This document shows positions 41,503 through 50,835 of a stretch of DNA of 64,000 bases, one piece after another. Positions within the stretch are counted from its first letter, which is position 1. The number at the start of each line of letters is the position of its first letter. Below the pieces are notes generated by a model. It worked only from the letters and a program-made list of their open reading frames with translations, was not told the origin of the DNA and ran no database searches. The DNA comes from Hymenobacter jeollabukensis (lineage in GTDB: Bacteria; Bacteroidota; Bacteroidia; Cytophagales; Hymenobacteraceae). The stretch spans positions 682,001 to 746,000 of the forward strand of contig NZ_VAJM01000002.1 of assembly GCF_005771675.1 (NCBI RefSeq), in the 5' to 3' direction. The position numbers and the translations under genes were made by a program.

Positions 41503-42333
41503 ATGAGCAACACTGTGTTTATCACCGGCGCATCGTCCGGTTTTGGCCGGGCCACCGCCCGTTATTTTGCCGCGCAAGGCTGGAACGTCGTCGCCACCAT
41601 GCGCACCCCGGAGCAGGAAACCGAGCTGACCCAGCTGCCCAACGTGCTGGTCACCCAGCTCGACGTGGAGCGGCCGGCTACCATTGCCGCGGCCGTGGCC
41701 GCCGGGCTGGCGCGGTTCGGCCAGCTCGACGTGCTGGTCAACAACGCCGGCTTCGGCACCTTCGGCATCTTCGAATCGGCTTCCGCGGTGCAAATCCGGC
41801 GGCAGTTCGACGTGAACGTGTTCGGCCTGATGGCCGTGACGCAGGCCGTGCTGCCGCATTTGCGGGCGCAGCACCGCGGCACGGTCATCAATGTTTCATC
41901 CTTTGGCGGGCGCGTAGCGGTACCCGTGGGCAGCCTCTATAACGCCTCCAAGTTTGCGGTGGAGGGCTTTTCGGAGTCGCTGTCCTACGAGCTGGCGGCG
42001 CTGGGCGTGGGCGTCAAAATCATCGAGCCCGGCGGCGTCGCCACCAATTTCGGCAGCACCTCGGCCGAAGTCATTCAGAGCAATCTGCCCGAGTACGCAC
42101 CCGTCACCAGCACGTTCCGCACGCACTATGCGCAAGCCACCGGGCACCTGCCGCGCAGCACCGCCGAGGATGTGGCCCGGGTCATTTACCAGGCGGCCAC
42201 CGACGGCACTTCGCAGCTGCGCTACGTGGTCGGGGCCGATGCCGCGCACTACCTGCAAGCCCGGCAAACGGCTTCCGACCAGGAGTATCTGGCCATCATG
42301 CGCGGCTACTTCCCCTATTTCGCGGCTGAGTAG
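41503..42333 (+). CDS. short-chain dehydrogenase/reductase 1
   Basis: The product has 276 residues; I start at ATG 41503 (MSNTVFITGASSGFGRATAR), which puts the cofactor motif TGASSGFG at the N-terminus. Further signatures: VLVNNAGFGTFG, catalytic Ser in INVSSFGGR and the YxxxK motif in LYNASKFAVEGFSESL. SDR enzymes reduce carbonyls with NAD(P)H. Neither cofactor preference nor substrate can be told; similar SDRs beside AraC regulators are common in Bacteroidota. It forms a pair with SDR 2 downstream, separated by a palindrome. Confidence 0.94.
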   Translation: MSNTVFITGASSGFGRATARYFAAQGWNVVATMRTPEQETELTQLPNVLVTQLDVERPATIAAAVAAGLARFGQLDVLVNNAGFGTFGIFESASAVQIRRQFDVNVFGLMAVTQAVLPHLRAQHRGTVINVSSFGGRVAVPVGSLYNASKFAVEGFSESLSYELAALGVGVKIIEPGGVATNFGSTSAEVIQSNLPEYAPVTSTFRTHYAQATGHLPRSTAEDVARVIYQAATDGTSQLRYVVGADAAHYLQARQTASDQEYLAIMRGYFPYFAAE

Positions 42334-42338
42334 CGGCG

Positions 42339-42398
42339 CGAGCTTGGCGGTTCGCGTCCGCTGGCGAGCATCCACCCGGACGCGAACCACCAAGCTCG
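42339..42398. repeat. palindromic element between the two SDR genes
   Basis: 22-bp arms 42339-42360 and 42377-42398 (CGAGCTTGGCGGTTCGCGTC...), one mismatch that is a G-U in RNA, 16-base loop. No T-run follows, so a mobile palindrome rather than a standard terminator is possible. Confidence 0.75.
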
Positions 42399-42432
42399 TC
42401 GCACTATTGCTCGCTCCGCCCCGACGTCATTC

Positions 42433-42495
42433 TGTATCACAACTTCCTCCTTTTGTATCAGCCTCCCGCCGGGGCCTTGCCGGAATTTTGTGTCA
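42433..42495 (+). promoter_or_regulatory. promoter with TGTATCA repeats before the second SDR
   Basis: TGTATCA at 42433-42439 and 42454-42460, exactly 21 bases apart, plus TGTGTCA at 42489-42495 over a -7-like GAATTTTG (42483-42490). The half-site differs from CCGGCC, so another regulator, perhaps the AraC protein at 43437, may act here. The gene starts at 42518. Confidence 0.55.
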
Positions 42496-42517
42496 TCACT
42501 TCACCCCTACAACAGAG

Positions 42518-43339
42518 ATGGCAAAGACAATCTTCATTACCGGCGCTTCCCGCGGATTCGGGAAAATTTGGGCCGAAGCTTTTTTGAAACGCGGCGACAA
42601 CGTAGTAGCCACGTCCCGCAACGTAGCCGGGCTGCAAGACCTGGTCGACACCTACAGCGCGGCCTTCCTGCCGCTGGCCCTCGACATCACCAACCGCGCC
42701 CAGAGCCTGGCCGCCGTGCAACAGGCCAAAGAGCACTTTGGCACGCTCGATGTGGTCATTAACAACGCGGGCTACGGCGTATTCGGGGCCGTGGAAGAAA
42801 TCAGCGAGCAGGAAGCCCGCGACATCATCGACGCCAACTTGCTGGGCACGCTCTGGGTGACGCAGGCGGCGCTGCCCATCTTCCGGGCGCAGGGCCACGG
42901 GCATATTATCCAGCTGTCGAGCATTCTGGGCATCAATACGGCCCAGACGCTGGGCCTGTACAGCGCCACCAAGTTTGCGGTGGAGGGCCTAAGCGAGGCG
43001 CTGGCGCTGGAGGTAAAGGACCTCGGTATTCACGTCACGCTGGTGGAGCCTAATGGCTTCAAAACGGACTTCGGCGGCAGCTCGGCCGTGCAAAGCCAGC
43101 CCATTGCGGCCTACGACAAGGTGAAAGAGGCGCTGTGGGCCATTCCCAGCTTCGTCCCCGATAACTACGGCGACCCGCTGACGACCGTGCCGGCCATCCT
43201 CCAACTAATTGATTCCGAGAAGCCGCCGCTGCGCCTGTTTCTGGGCCGCGACGCTTACCCCTGGGCGCAGCAGGTCTACGGCGAGCGGCTGGCCAACTGG
43301 GCCGCGTGGCAGGACGTGGCCGTGGCGGCCCACGGCTAA
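42518..43339 (+). CDS. short-chain dehydrogenase/reductase 2
   Basis: The product has 273 residues; ATG 42518 gives MAKTIFITGASRGFGKIWAE with the cofactor-binding TGASRGFG. NNAGYGVFG, catalytic Ser in IIQLSSILG and YxxxK in LYSATKFAVEGLSEAL follow, and the C-terminal part (LRLFLGRDAYPWAQQVYGER) is typical of these larger SDRs. It is about as long as SDR 1 but clearly diverged from it. Its promoter carries different 21-bp repeats, so the two dehydrogenases may respond to different signals. Confidence 0.94.
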   Translation: MAKTIFITGASRGFGKIWAEAFLKRGDNVVATSRNVAGLQDLVDTYSAAFLPLALDITNRAQSLAAVQQAKEHFGTLDVVINNAGYGVFGAVEEISEQEARDIIDANLLGTLWVTQAALPIFRAQGHGHIIQLSSILGINTAQTLGLYSATKFAVEGLSEALALEVKDLGIHVTLVEPNGFKTDFGGSSAVQSQPIAAYDKVKEALWAIPSFVPDNYGDPLTTVPAILQLIDSEKPPLRLFLGRDAYPWAQQVYGERLANWAAWQDVAVAAHG

Positions 43340-43361
43340 TACCCGTGCTCCACTCCCGTGA

Positions 43362-43398
43362 AAACGGCCCCCGTTCCTGGGTAGAGCGGGGGCCGTTT
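43362..43398. terminator. hairpin terminator after SDR 2
   Basis: Perfect 12-bp arms AAACGGCCCCCG (43362-43373) and complement (43387-43398), 13-base loop, 22 bases after the stop; T residues at the end of the second arm. Confidence 0.8.
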
Positions 43399-43436
43399 GG
43401 GGTATATTCATCCGGCCATAGCTTACTTGCCCCCCC

Positions 43437-44333
43437 ATGAAGCATTTCACCAGCATCGGCGAATTCCACCGCATCAGCGGCTATGAGCCGGCCGAGCACC
43501 CGCTGCTGAGTTTGTTGACCTGCCAGGAACTGACGCACTGCTCCTTCGGCAGCAGCCCGATTACCACGGACTTCTACATGATTAGTCTGAAGAAAATCAA
43601 GGCGGGCAACTTTCTCTACGGCAAAACCACATATGACCACGACGCCGGCTCCCTCTCCTTCGTGAAGCCCCGGCAGGTGATGGCAATCAACGACATCGAA
43701 CTGACCGAAAAAGCCTTCGTGCTCTTCATGCACGAAGACTATCTGCTCGGCCACCCGCTGCACGCCGAGATAAAAAAGTACGGCTTCTTCGACTACGAAG
43801 CCAACGAGGCGCTGCACCTGTCCCCGCGCGAGGAGCAGATTATGTGGGGCTTGTACTACCAGATGGACTTCGAATACCGCAACAATCCGGATGAGTACAG
43901 CCGCGACATTATCCTAACGCACCTGGCTTCCCTACTGAAATATTCGCAGCGCTTCTACAAGCGCCAGTTCCTCAACCGCAGCCCCCTGTCGGGCACCACG
44001 GCCTCGCGCTTTACGGACCTGCTGACGGCTTATTTTGAGGATGGCCTGCTGCAAACCAAAGGCCTGCCCACCGTGAAATACCTGGCCGAGAAGCTGCACA
44101 CCTCGCCGCGCTACCTCACCGATTTGCTGCGGCAGGAAACCGGCAAAACGGCTCTCGACCACATTCACCTGTTCCTGCTGGGCGAGGCCAAAAACCTGCT
44201 CATCAGCACCGACAACACCATTGCCCAAACGGCCTACCAGCTCGGGTTTGAAAACCCGCCCTATTTCTCCCGGCTCTTCAAGAAGGAAGTCGGCCTGACG
44301 CCGCACGAGTACCGGGCGCAGTTCCTGAACTGA
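43437..44333 (+). CDS. AraC family regulator, third copy
   Basis: The product has 298 residues. The N-terminal sensor part (FTSIGEFHRISGYEPAEHPL, SLSFVKPRQVMAINDIEL) is unlike the two other AraC proteins here. The C-terminal DNA-binding half has VKYLAEKLHTSPRYLTDLLR and AQTAYQLGFENPPYFSRLFK, the two helix-turn-helix units, followed by the terminal EYRAQFLN. It is transcribed in the same direction as the SDRs. Its stop codon directly abuts an IS3 remnant, though the C-terminus looks complete. Confidence 0.93.
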   Translation: MKHFTSIGEFHRISGYEPAEHPLLSLLTCQELTHCSFGSSPITTDFYMISLKKIKAGNFLYGKTTYDHDAGSLSFVKPRQVMAINDIELTEKAFVLFMHEDYLLGHPLHAEIKKYGFFDYEANEALHLSPREEQIMWGLYYQMDFEYRNNPDEYSRDIILTHLASLLKYSQRFYKRQFLNRSPLSGTTASRFTDLLTAYFEDGLLQTKGLPTVKYLAEKLHTSPRYLTDLLRQETGKTALDHIHLFLLGEAKNLLISTDNTIAQTAYQLGFENPPYFSRLFKKEVGLTPHEYRAQFLN

Positions 44334-44336
44334 GTG

Positions 44337-44630
44337 GTCCAGGCGCTTACGCGCTTAGTCGAGTGCTATGGCCTCCCCGCGCAGCTGCGCACCGACAACG
44401 GCCTTGAATTTATTAGCACCAAACAGAGCGAATGGTGTGAATAATGGGGTCTTACTCTGCACTGGATTCCACTCGGCAAGCCGACGCCGAATGCGTATAT
44501 CGAACGCTCCAACGGGGCATTTCGCCGCGAACTGCTCGACGCCTATCTCTTTCGCTCGCTGGCCCATGTGCGCCAACTCGTCGACAAGTGGCGGCACGAC
44601 TATAATACGCAACAGCCTCACCAGGCCTAG
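44337..44630 (+). pseudogene. IS3-family transposase (orfB) fragment
   Basis: The frame from 44337 reads LPAQLRTDNGLEFIS, then an internal TAA, then KPTPNAYIERSNGAFRREL and DYNTQQPHQA before a TAG. This is the C-terminal DDE part of IS3-type transposases, with the second Asp and the Glu of the triad visible. The N-terminal part is missing and one internal stop is present. It starts directly at the AraC stop, so the ancestral insertion touched the end of that gene. Confidence 0.85.
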
Positions 44631-44910
44631 AATTTCAGCCCCCTCAATTTAAACAAGCGGCATAATCTGTGTCTACCACTGTCTTATCTAATGGGTAAGC
44701 GTACACAACAAGATAGGATAATACCTTAAAGGACAGCTAGCTAGATGTAGAGGAGAGCAATCCGTTTTCCAAGAGCAGCCCCAACGTCGCCAGCCGGCTG
44801 AAAGAGATTATTCAGTTGTTGAGCGCAGTTGACGCAAATCGATACCCTGGAACTAAGCAGTCCCTTCACTCAGCTGAACTGGAAAGACATTAATTGAAAC
44901 GGCCGTTTTC
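44631..44910. other. intergenic region
   Basis: About 280 bases of lower-GC sequence between the IS remnant and the resolvase sites. I see no gene, hairpin or repeat. Confidence 0.4.
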
Positions 44911-45039
44911 TTGTACAACTCATCTGTTAACTGAACCGCAAGTCCGACCTAGCTCAGCAGGCTGGATTTGGTTCAGTAAACTTGTACAGGAATCAAAGTA
45001 CAGGAATGCCTACCTTGGCGTTGATTAACCTGTACAAGT
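44911..45039. repeat. putative resolvase site (TTGTACA repeats)
   Basis: TTGTACA at 44911-44917; ACTTGTACAGG at 44980-44990 with its exact reverse complement CCTGTACAAGT at 45029-45039 (38-base gap); and GTACAGGAAT repeated at 44984 and 44998. All lie just before the serine-recombinase start, overlapping its promoter. Arrangement of inverted sites in front of a resolvase gene is typical of res sites and autoregulation. Confidence 0.6.
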
Positions 45040-45043
45040 CCGT

Positions 45044-45646
45044 ATGAAAATCGGCTACGCCCGCGTCTCCACCCGCGACCAGAACCTGGAGCTCCAGCTT
45101 GACGCCTTGACCCAGGCCGGGTGCGAGGTCATCTACCAGGAGAAAGCCTCCGGTTCCTCGGCTGCCCGGCCCGAGCTGGACAAGATGCTTGGGCAGCTGC
45201 GCCAGGGCGACGCGGTCTACATCTACAAGCTCGACCGGCTGGGCCGCTCGCTCAAGCACCTCCTGGAGTTGGTGGGTGAGCTGCAGCAGCGCGGCGTCGG
45301 GCTGGTCTCCTTGACTGACGCGATCAATACCACCTCCGCCCAGGGCCGGCTCGTGTTTAACCTCTTTGCCTCGCTGGCGGAATTCGAGCGCGAGCTCATC
45401 CGCGAGCGCACCCACGCCGGGCTGGCGGCCGCCCGGGCCCGCGGCCGGGTGGGCGGCCGGCGGCGGGGGCTATCGGAAGAAGCGGAGCGCACGGCCATCG
45501 TAGCCGAGACGCTTTATCGCGAGCAGAAGCTTGGGGTGAACGAAATTGCCCAGCGTCTGCGCATCTCCAAGGTCACGCTTTATAAATACCTGCGCCACCG
45601 CGGCGTGGTCATCCACGGCCACCGCACCACGCCCGCCAGTGGCTAA
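45044..45646 (+). CDS. serine recombinase (resolvase/invertase family)
   Basis: The product has 200 residues. The catalytic Ser is in YARVSTRDQ (residue 9), the arginine cluster in DRLGRSLKHLLELV, and the long helix with FASLAEFERELIRERTHAG. A C-terminal helix-turn-helix (LGVNEIAQRLRISKVTLYKY) binds DNA. Small resolvases resolve cointegrates or invert segments by a Ser-DNA intermediate. No transposase of a Tn3-type element is next to it. The TTGTACA inverted sites immediately upstream are the likely target. Confidence 0.95.
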   Translation: MKIGYARVSTRDQNLELQLDALTQAGCEVIYQEKASGSSAARPELDKMLGQLRQGDAVYIYKLDRLGRSLKHLLELVGELQQRGVGLVSLTDAINTTSAQGRLVFNLFASLAEFERELIRERTHAGLAAARARGRVGGRRRGLSEEAERTAIVAETLYREQKLGVNEIAQRLRISKVTLYKYLRHRGVVIHGHRTTPASG

Positions 45647-45769
45647 CCGTACTTGGGGCGTGCCTAGTAAAAACAGGCAGAGGCATTTCTTGCCGCTGCC
45701 TGTACACCAGCATAATTAAAGCCTTGCTGAGGATCCTTGTGGCAGCACCGTTGGTTTAGGTGCACTTTA

Positions 45770-48700
45770 TCATTCCACGAACAAGCGCTTGGAAGCAGTG
45801 CCCGCCCGCACGATATAAAGACCCGTAGGCAAGCCGCGTAAGTCGAGTACCGCTTCCTGAGTTGGTTTAAGGGGCGCATGCGTGCGCACAGGTCGTCCTA
45901 ACATGTCCAGCAAGCTGATGGGCACATTGGAAGCGCCGCGGATGCGCACGGAGTGCTGTGCTGGATTAGGCCACACTGATAATGGCTCGGGCGTGGGGGG
46001 GCGAGTCGCCAACACCGGCATTTGGGGAGCAGCCACGACCACCGGTACGATGTCGGTGCGGCCAGCGAAGGTTACGCGCAACGAGTCTAGACCGGTAGAC
46101 AAACCTATTATGTATCTGTTGCGCCGGCCCATCCGGGCCTTGCCACCGCTGCGGAACGTAAACTGCATTCCCGGTTGGCCTAGTACGTTGCGGTCAAGGC
46201 CGTCAGAATACGTGCCGAAAACCTGCACGAGGGCGCTGTCGCCTGCGGAGGTATAGGCGAGGCGGGGCTCCAGCCGCACGCGGGTCAAGGTCGCGCGGGT
46301 GGTAAGCCCAGTGCCCAGGGTATCGTGTTGCACGAAAACAGAATCGGCGAAGGCGAAGGCAGCCAGCTTGAGCCGGCCCAAACCACCTTTGGGTACCTTG
46401 ATGTAGGTCGTGCCTCCAGCCCCAGTGATGAGCTTCGAGGTGAGTTCGTCCGTGCCGGTGCCACACACCAGCATGATGCGCGTCACATCTGAACTGGCCG
46501 ATACCGCTACTTGGATGCTGTCCACGTCGGTCAGCACCGTGTTGCGCGTGGGCGAAGTAATCACGAGCGTGGAAGCGGTTTTCGCGGGAGGGGCTGGTAT
46601 GGGAGTCGCGGCCCGTGGGAAAACACTGTGTATTGGAACCGGGCGGAAGCCGGCTGTGCTGAAGGACGTACTTCGGCTGTTCGCCTTGAGCAACGTTATC
46701 AGTTGGGTCTGCACTACGGAATTGCCGCCCGAGCCGTGCCACTGGCCGGGCGTGTTGTCGGTGTACGCGCCTGTCAAGCCCCCTTGTTGACTATCAAGCC
46801 CCACGATGCAATCATTACCGGGGCTTTGAAACATCCTGGCTGAAAGAAAGGTGTTAAAAGCCGCGCTGCTTCGAGGGTACGCCAGGGAGACGAACCCCAT
46901 GATCACGCCTCCCCAACTGAGGTTGCCATTGATCAACTGCGATACCGGCAGCAAAGGACTCAATTGAAAGGTGGTCGTGGTCGCATGAACGACTACTCCG
47001 TGGGTGTTGGGAGCTATGTTGAGGCGGGCGACGCCTGTGCCGGGCGCTAAGCCGCTATAATTCAAGTCGTCCACTGCGCCTTTGGTCGGGTCTTTACCCA
47101 AAAACATCAAGTCTTCCACCAAGGCCAAACGTGGTACCGCGGACAGCGAGTTGATGAAATTGGGGATTGGGCTACCGCTGTGCGGGGTGTTGAGGGTGAT
47201 GAGCTTGTTGATGTCTTGTTGGTAGCTGCTGCTTTGGATGTACTGCCGGGCGAGCAACCCGCCCATACTGTGACCGATCACGTCAATCTTTGATACCGAA
47301 ATGTTGCGGTCGGCGTACGAGCGGAGCAGCGCGTTTTTGTCGTTGATAATGTAGGGCGCGTTGTGCAAAAAATCGCGGTCGTTGTCGTAGCGGGCATACC
47401 GGATATCGCTTTGCTGGCTGTATACGCCATCGGTCACCAACCTTAAGGGTAGATCTGGAAACGCATCGGGTCCGTTCGACCACAGCCCGTGCACCAAGAG
47501 CAGCGGGGGGCGCACGGCTTGCACCAAGTACGTGCCCAGCACCGTGCCGGTCCCTTTGTCCACCACCTCCAGGTGCAGGTCTTTGTACCAACCGGTCGCG
47601 ACCACGAACGAAGGGTGGTAATACATCGCCTCAGCGGCGGTTGCGGTCGTGAGCGTGTCGAGGTAGCCGGCGGCATCAGCCAGAGCGCCGGTGCGGCTGT
47701 TGGTCGGGTTTTCTTGCAGGCGCAGCTTGAAATGCGTTCCGGTGCTCCGGGCCACGCTGAAGAGGGTTCCGGCCGCCCCATCGGCGCCTACTTTAATAGC
47801 ACCAGGAGCTTGGTGGTGCAGGTCGACGCGGGACGTTCGGACGCCTTGCTGCTGCAGATGGTAAGCCGTAAGGACGGGCGCCAGTACACTGAACGGCACG
47901 CCATTGCTGAGGCCACCAGGGGTCGTGACCCGGATAGGACCGGTTACCGCCCCACTGGGTACGGTGATGTTGGTGATTTGGGTACCGGCACTGTTGACGG
48001 TGAAACCGGCAGTAACTAAGTTAGCTGTATTACCAGTGAAGGCAATAATAGTGGCTTGGCTTAGGTTGCTGCCTGTCAGGGTAATAACTTCACCAATAGT
48101 AGCCGAAGCTGGGGTCACCGCAGTCAAGGTAGGGGTAGGGGCAGTCACACTAAACGGAACGCCACTACTAACGCCGTTAGGAGTCGTGACCGTGACGTTT
48201 CCGGTCACCGCCCCACTAGGCACGACGATGTTCGTAATCTGCGTACCGGCACTGTTGACAGTGAAACCCGTAGTAACTACGTTGGGGGTACCACCACTGA
48301 AAGTGACAGCAGTCGCTTGACTTAGATTACTGCCTGTCAGCGCAATAGATGCGCCAATAGAACCCGAAGAGGGAGTTGCGGCGGTTAGAACAGGGGCATC
48401 ATCTAAGGTACTCCAACGGCCCCCGTTCCACTGAACCAGGTAAGGCAGCGCACCTGTGAAGCTTCCGCCCACGTAGGACGTGTTACCAACACCCGCGGCC
48501 AAGGCGTACACGCTACCGCCGCCCACTATACCCGAGCCCAGAGCACTCCACCCGGTACCGTTCCACTCGGCCACCCGCTCGGCCGGTACTCCCCCAGCCG
48601 TGCCAAATCCCCCTATCGCATAGAGATTACCGTTTCGGCCCACGGTGAGGGCGACCGGTACGTCGTTTAAGCCGGTGCCCAACGCGCTCCACGCCGTGCC

Positions 48701-49663
48701 ATTCCACTTGGCGATGTGGTTGGCCGGCCTTCCCCCGGCCATCGTAAAGTTTCCTCCCGCGTACAAGTTGCCGTTTCCATCCAGCGCAAAAGAAGTCGGC
48801 AAGTCATTTAGCCCAATGCCCAGGACGCTCCACGCCGTACCGTCCCACTTGGCTATGTTCGCAGCCCCCCCGCCGGGCAAATTAAAATTCCCCCCTGCGT
48901 ACAGGGTGCCGCTGGCGTCCGCCGCAAGGGCGGACGGTGAGGCTGCATTGCTCAGGGTGCTCCACGCGGTGCCATCCCACTTGCTTATGGGACCTGAGCC
49001 GGTCCCTGGGCCCCGCGCTGCGTAGAGGTTACCAAGGCCATCCACGACGAGGGAACACCGGCCAAGGGCGTAAGTCGAGTTCAATCCAGTGCCCAGGCTG
49101 CTCCAGCTGCTGCCATTCCACTTGGCTATGTAGTTGGCGGGCACTCCCCCAGCGGAAGTAAAGTCTCCGGCCGCGTAAAGGATACCGCTCGCATCCACAG
49201 TCAGGGTTAAGGAATAGGGATAAGGAGACTGGGTCGGCGCACCTAACCCCGAACCCAAGGCACTCCACCTCGTGCCGTCCCATTTGGCTATACGATTGGC
49301 CTGTACTCCCCCGGCTGTAGTAAAGCCTCCTCCCGCGTAAAGATTGCCGTTTCCATCCGCCGCTAAAGCGATAACCGGACCGTTCACTCCGTTTCCTTGG
49401 AGTACAAAGGGACCCAAATACGCAGCTGATTTACTTTGCTCGCGAAACACCGGCTGGCCTGCCACTGCCATTTCCATGCGGTACCCTACGGTGCTGAACG
49501 ACCCGCGCACCCCCGCCCGCACCGTGCCGTCGGGGTTCAGGATGGCATCGAGGGTGCCGCAATAGGCCGGGGTAGTCAACAACAAGGCTGCGTAAACTAG
49601 GCATGTAGTCAACCACAGGCTCGCCACGCGGCTGTGATAAGGAAGGTGAGCACAGTTGTTCAT
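45770..49663 (-). CDS. secreted propeller-lipase with type IX sorting domain
   Basis: The product has 1297 residues; ATG 49663 (TTG 49684 is less likely) starts a signal region ending about TTPAYCG. About eight propeller repeats (GNGNLYAGGNFTMAGG, IAKWNGTAWSALGTG) lie at 90-430. Two nearly identical IPT/TIG domains (SIGASIALTGSNLSQATAV) follow. An alpha/beta-hydrolase domain then appears with LLLVHGLWSNGPDAFPDLPL and nucleophile GHSMGG. The C-terminus (LSVWPNPAQHSVRIRG ... GLYIVRAG) is a type IX sorting domain. I infer a cell-surface lipase or esterase displayed with a binding propeller. Confidence 0.93.
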   Translation of the reverse strand: MNNCAHLPYHSRVASLWLTTCLVYAALLLTTPAYCGTLDAILNPDGTVRAGVRGSFSTVGYRMEMAVAGQPVFREQSKSAAYLGPFVLQGNGVNGPVIALAADGNGNLYAGGGFTTAGGVQANRIAKWDGTRWSALGSGLGAPTQSPYPYSLTLTVDASGILYAAGDFTSAGGVPANYIAKWNGSSWSSLGTGLNSTYALGRCSLVVDGLGNLYAARGPGTGSGPISKWDGTAWSTLSNAASPSALAADASGTLYAGGNFNLPGGGAANIAKWDGTAWSVLGIGLNDLPTSFALDGNGNLYAGGNFTMAGGRPANHIAKWNGTAWSALGTGLNDVPVALTVGRNGNLYAIGGFGTAGGVPAERVAEWNGTGWSALGSGIVGGGSVYALAAGVGNTSYVGGSFTGALPYLVQWNGGRWSTLDDAPVLTAATPSSGSIGASIALTGSNLSQATAVTFSGGTPNVVTTGFTVNSAGTQITNIVVPSGAVTGNVTVTTPNGVSSGVPFSVTAPTPTLTAVTPASATIGEVITLTGSNLSQATIIAFTGNTANLVTAGFTVNSAGTQITNITVPSGAVTGPIRVTTPGGLSNGVPFSVLAPVLTAYHLQQQGVRTSRVDLHHQAPGAIKVGADGAAGTLFSVARSTGTHFKLRLQENPTNSRTGALADAAGYLDTLTTATAAEAMYYHPSFVVATGWYKDLHLEVVDKGTGTVLGTYLVQAVRPPLLLVHGLWSNGPDAFPDLPLRLVTDGVYSQQSDIRYARYDNDRDFLHNAPYIINDKNALLRSYADRNISVSKIDVIGHSMGGLLARQYIQSSSYQQDINKLITLNTPHSGSPIPNFINSLSAVPRLALVEDLMFLGKDPTKGAVDDLNYSGLAPGTGVARLNIAPNTHGVVVHATTTTFQLSPLLPVSQLINGNLSWGGVIMGFVSLAYPRSSAAFNTFLSARMFQSPGNDCIVGLDSQQGGLTGAYTDNTPGQWHGSGGNSVVQTQLITLLKANSRSTSFSTAGFRPVPIHSVFPRAATPIPAPPAKTASTLVITSPTRNTVLTDVDSIQVAVSASSDVTRIMLVCGTGTDELTSKLITGAGGTTYIKVPKGGLGRLKLAAFAFADSVFVQHDTLGTGLTTRATLTRVRLEPRLAYTSAGDSALVQVFGTYSDGLDRNVLGQPGMQFTFRSGGKARMGRRNRYIIGLSTGLDSLRVTFAGRTDIVPVVVAAPQMPVLATRPPTPEPLSVWPNPAQHSVRIRGASNVPISLLDMLGRPVRTHAPLKPTQEAVLDLRGLPTGLYIVRAGTASKRLFVE

Positions 49664-49906
49664 AGGCCAAGACGCGGGTACCAAGGACCTGGTGTGTAGC
49701 GCAATAACTAATGTAAGTAATGTAAGCTTGAATATAGCAGCATTAAATATTCATAATTTATTCACTTGCGCTACAAATAACGGGAGTTGTTGCCGGGCCA
49801 AGTATCGGCGAATGAAAGATGGCAGATACCCTGCATCGGCTTGGACTTACAATAACACGGGGCTACCGATGCCCCCTTTCACTGGCGTGTTACTTTTATC
49901 AAACGA

Positions 49907-49973
49907 CCGTTTACAAAACGTGACACCCACTTGCGTCACATCTTCCCAGCACCGTTTACAAAACGTGACACCC
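49907..49973. repeat. 22-bp direct repeat pair
   Basis: CCGTTTACAAAACGTGACAC (plus CC) occurs at 49907-49928 and 49952-49973, a 45-base period. Copies are identical. Confidence 0.8.
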
Positions 49974-50063
49974 GCCCAAGCGGGGGCGCCGGGCACAACC
50001 GCGCACCGCCACCGCCCCTGGGGGCAGTGCGAATGACGACCAACGGCTGGGCTCTGTAGGTAG

Positions 50064-50123
50064 CATCTGGTAGTTACCGGCAGCATGTGGTAGATACTGG
50101 TAACACCTGGTCGTTACCGGTAG
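50064..50123. repeat. 20-bp tandem repeat, three copies
   Basis: Units start at 50064, 50084 and 50104, each a variant of CATCTGGTAGTTACCGGCAG. The copies are 20 bases apart without spacers, which rules out CRISPR. Confidence 0.75.
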
Positions 50124-50835
50124 CATGGAGCGCGAAGTGGTACGCCGCTCGGCGCCGACGTACCAGTAGCTGTCGAGTACAGCTCCCAGTAGTACTATGG
50201 CTTGCTGGAGCGCCGTCATGTACGGCGTTATTTCCGCTGCTAGTGGTGCTCATTCAGCCTACGGCGGCGGGCCCTTCCCACGCGGGCAAAAACAGCGGGT
50301 GTAGACGCGTAAAAAGGACGCGTTTCATACGTGCATTTCCCTTCCGCTACGAGGTGTCTAGAAGGCCCTTGGAGCAACAGCTGAATAGCACGTATAGGGG
50401 CCAGTTTTTACTAGGTGTTTTGAAACGCTTAGCAACAGCCCAAAACCCGCTTTCAAGCGAAATGGCCGTGACAATGCATCTCCCGTTTCCGCCCGAAATA
50501 CCCGTGCGCTGCGCGGCTGTTTTCGCACCGCTGCAAGCGAGGGTAAAAGCGCCTGTGGAGCAGTCGCATAACGGGACGGCCGTGGAGCGACCACAAGACG
50601 CGAATTTGCTCGTGCGAAATCGGTGGTGAAACCACTGCTTTTTCACCCGGCCGGAAGCCGCGCGGATGAACCGCGCTTCGGAATGTAACTTTTACAAGCG
50701 TGGCGGGCGCATCAGGAGTGCTCCAGCAGCGATAGGAGGCGTGCGTTTACGCCGTTGCGAAGAGTAGGCAGCGCGTACGAGCAATCCCCGAGGCCCACCG
50801 CGAGGCCTCCTACAAGGGTTTGGAAAGGAATAGAC

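Noticed and set aside
50064-50123. CRISPR array
   Set aside because: Repeats are contiguous with no spacers and only three copies; no cas genes anywhere in the window.
50087-50629. 180-codon plus-strand frame as a gene
   Set aside because: No recognisable domain, codon pattern unlike neighbours and overlapped by repeats; several other frames are open as well.
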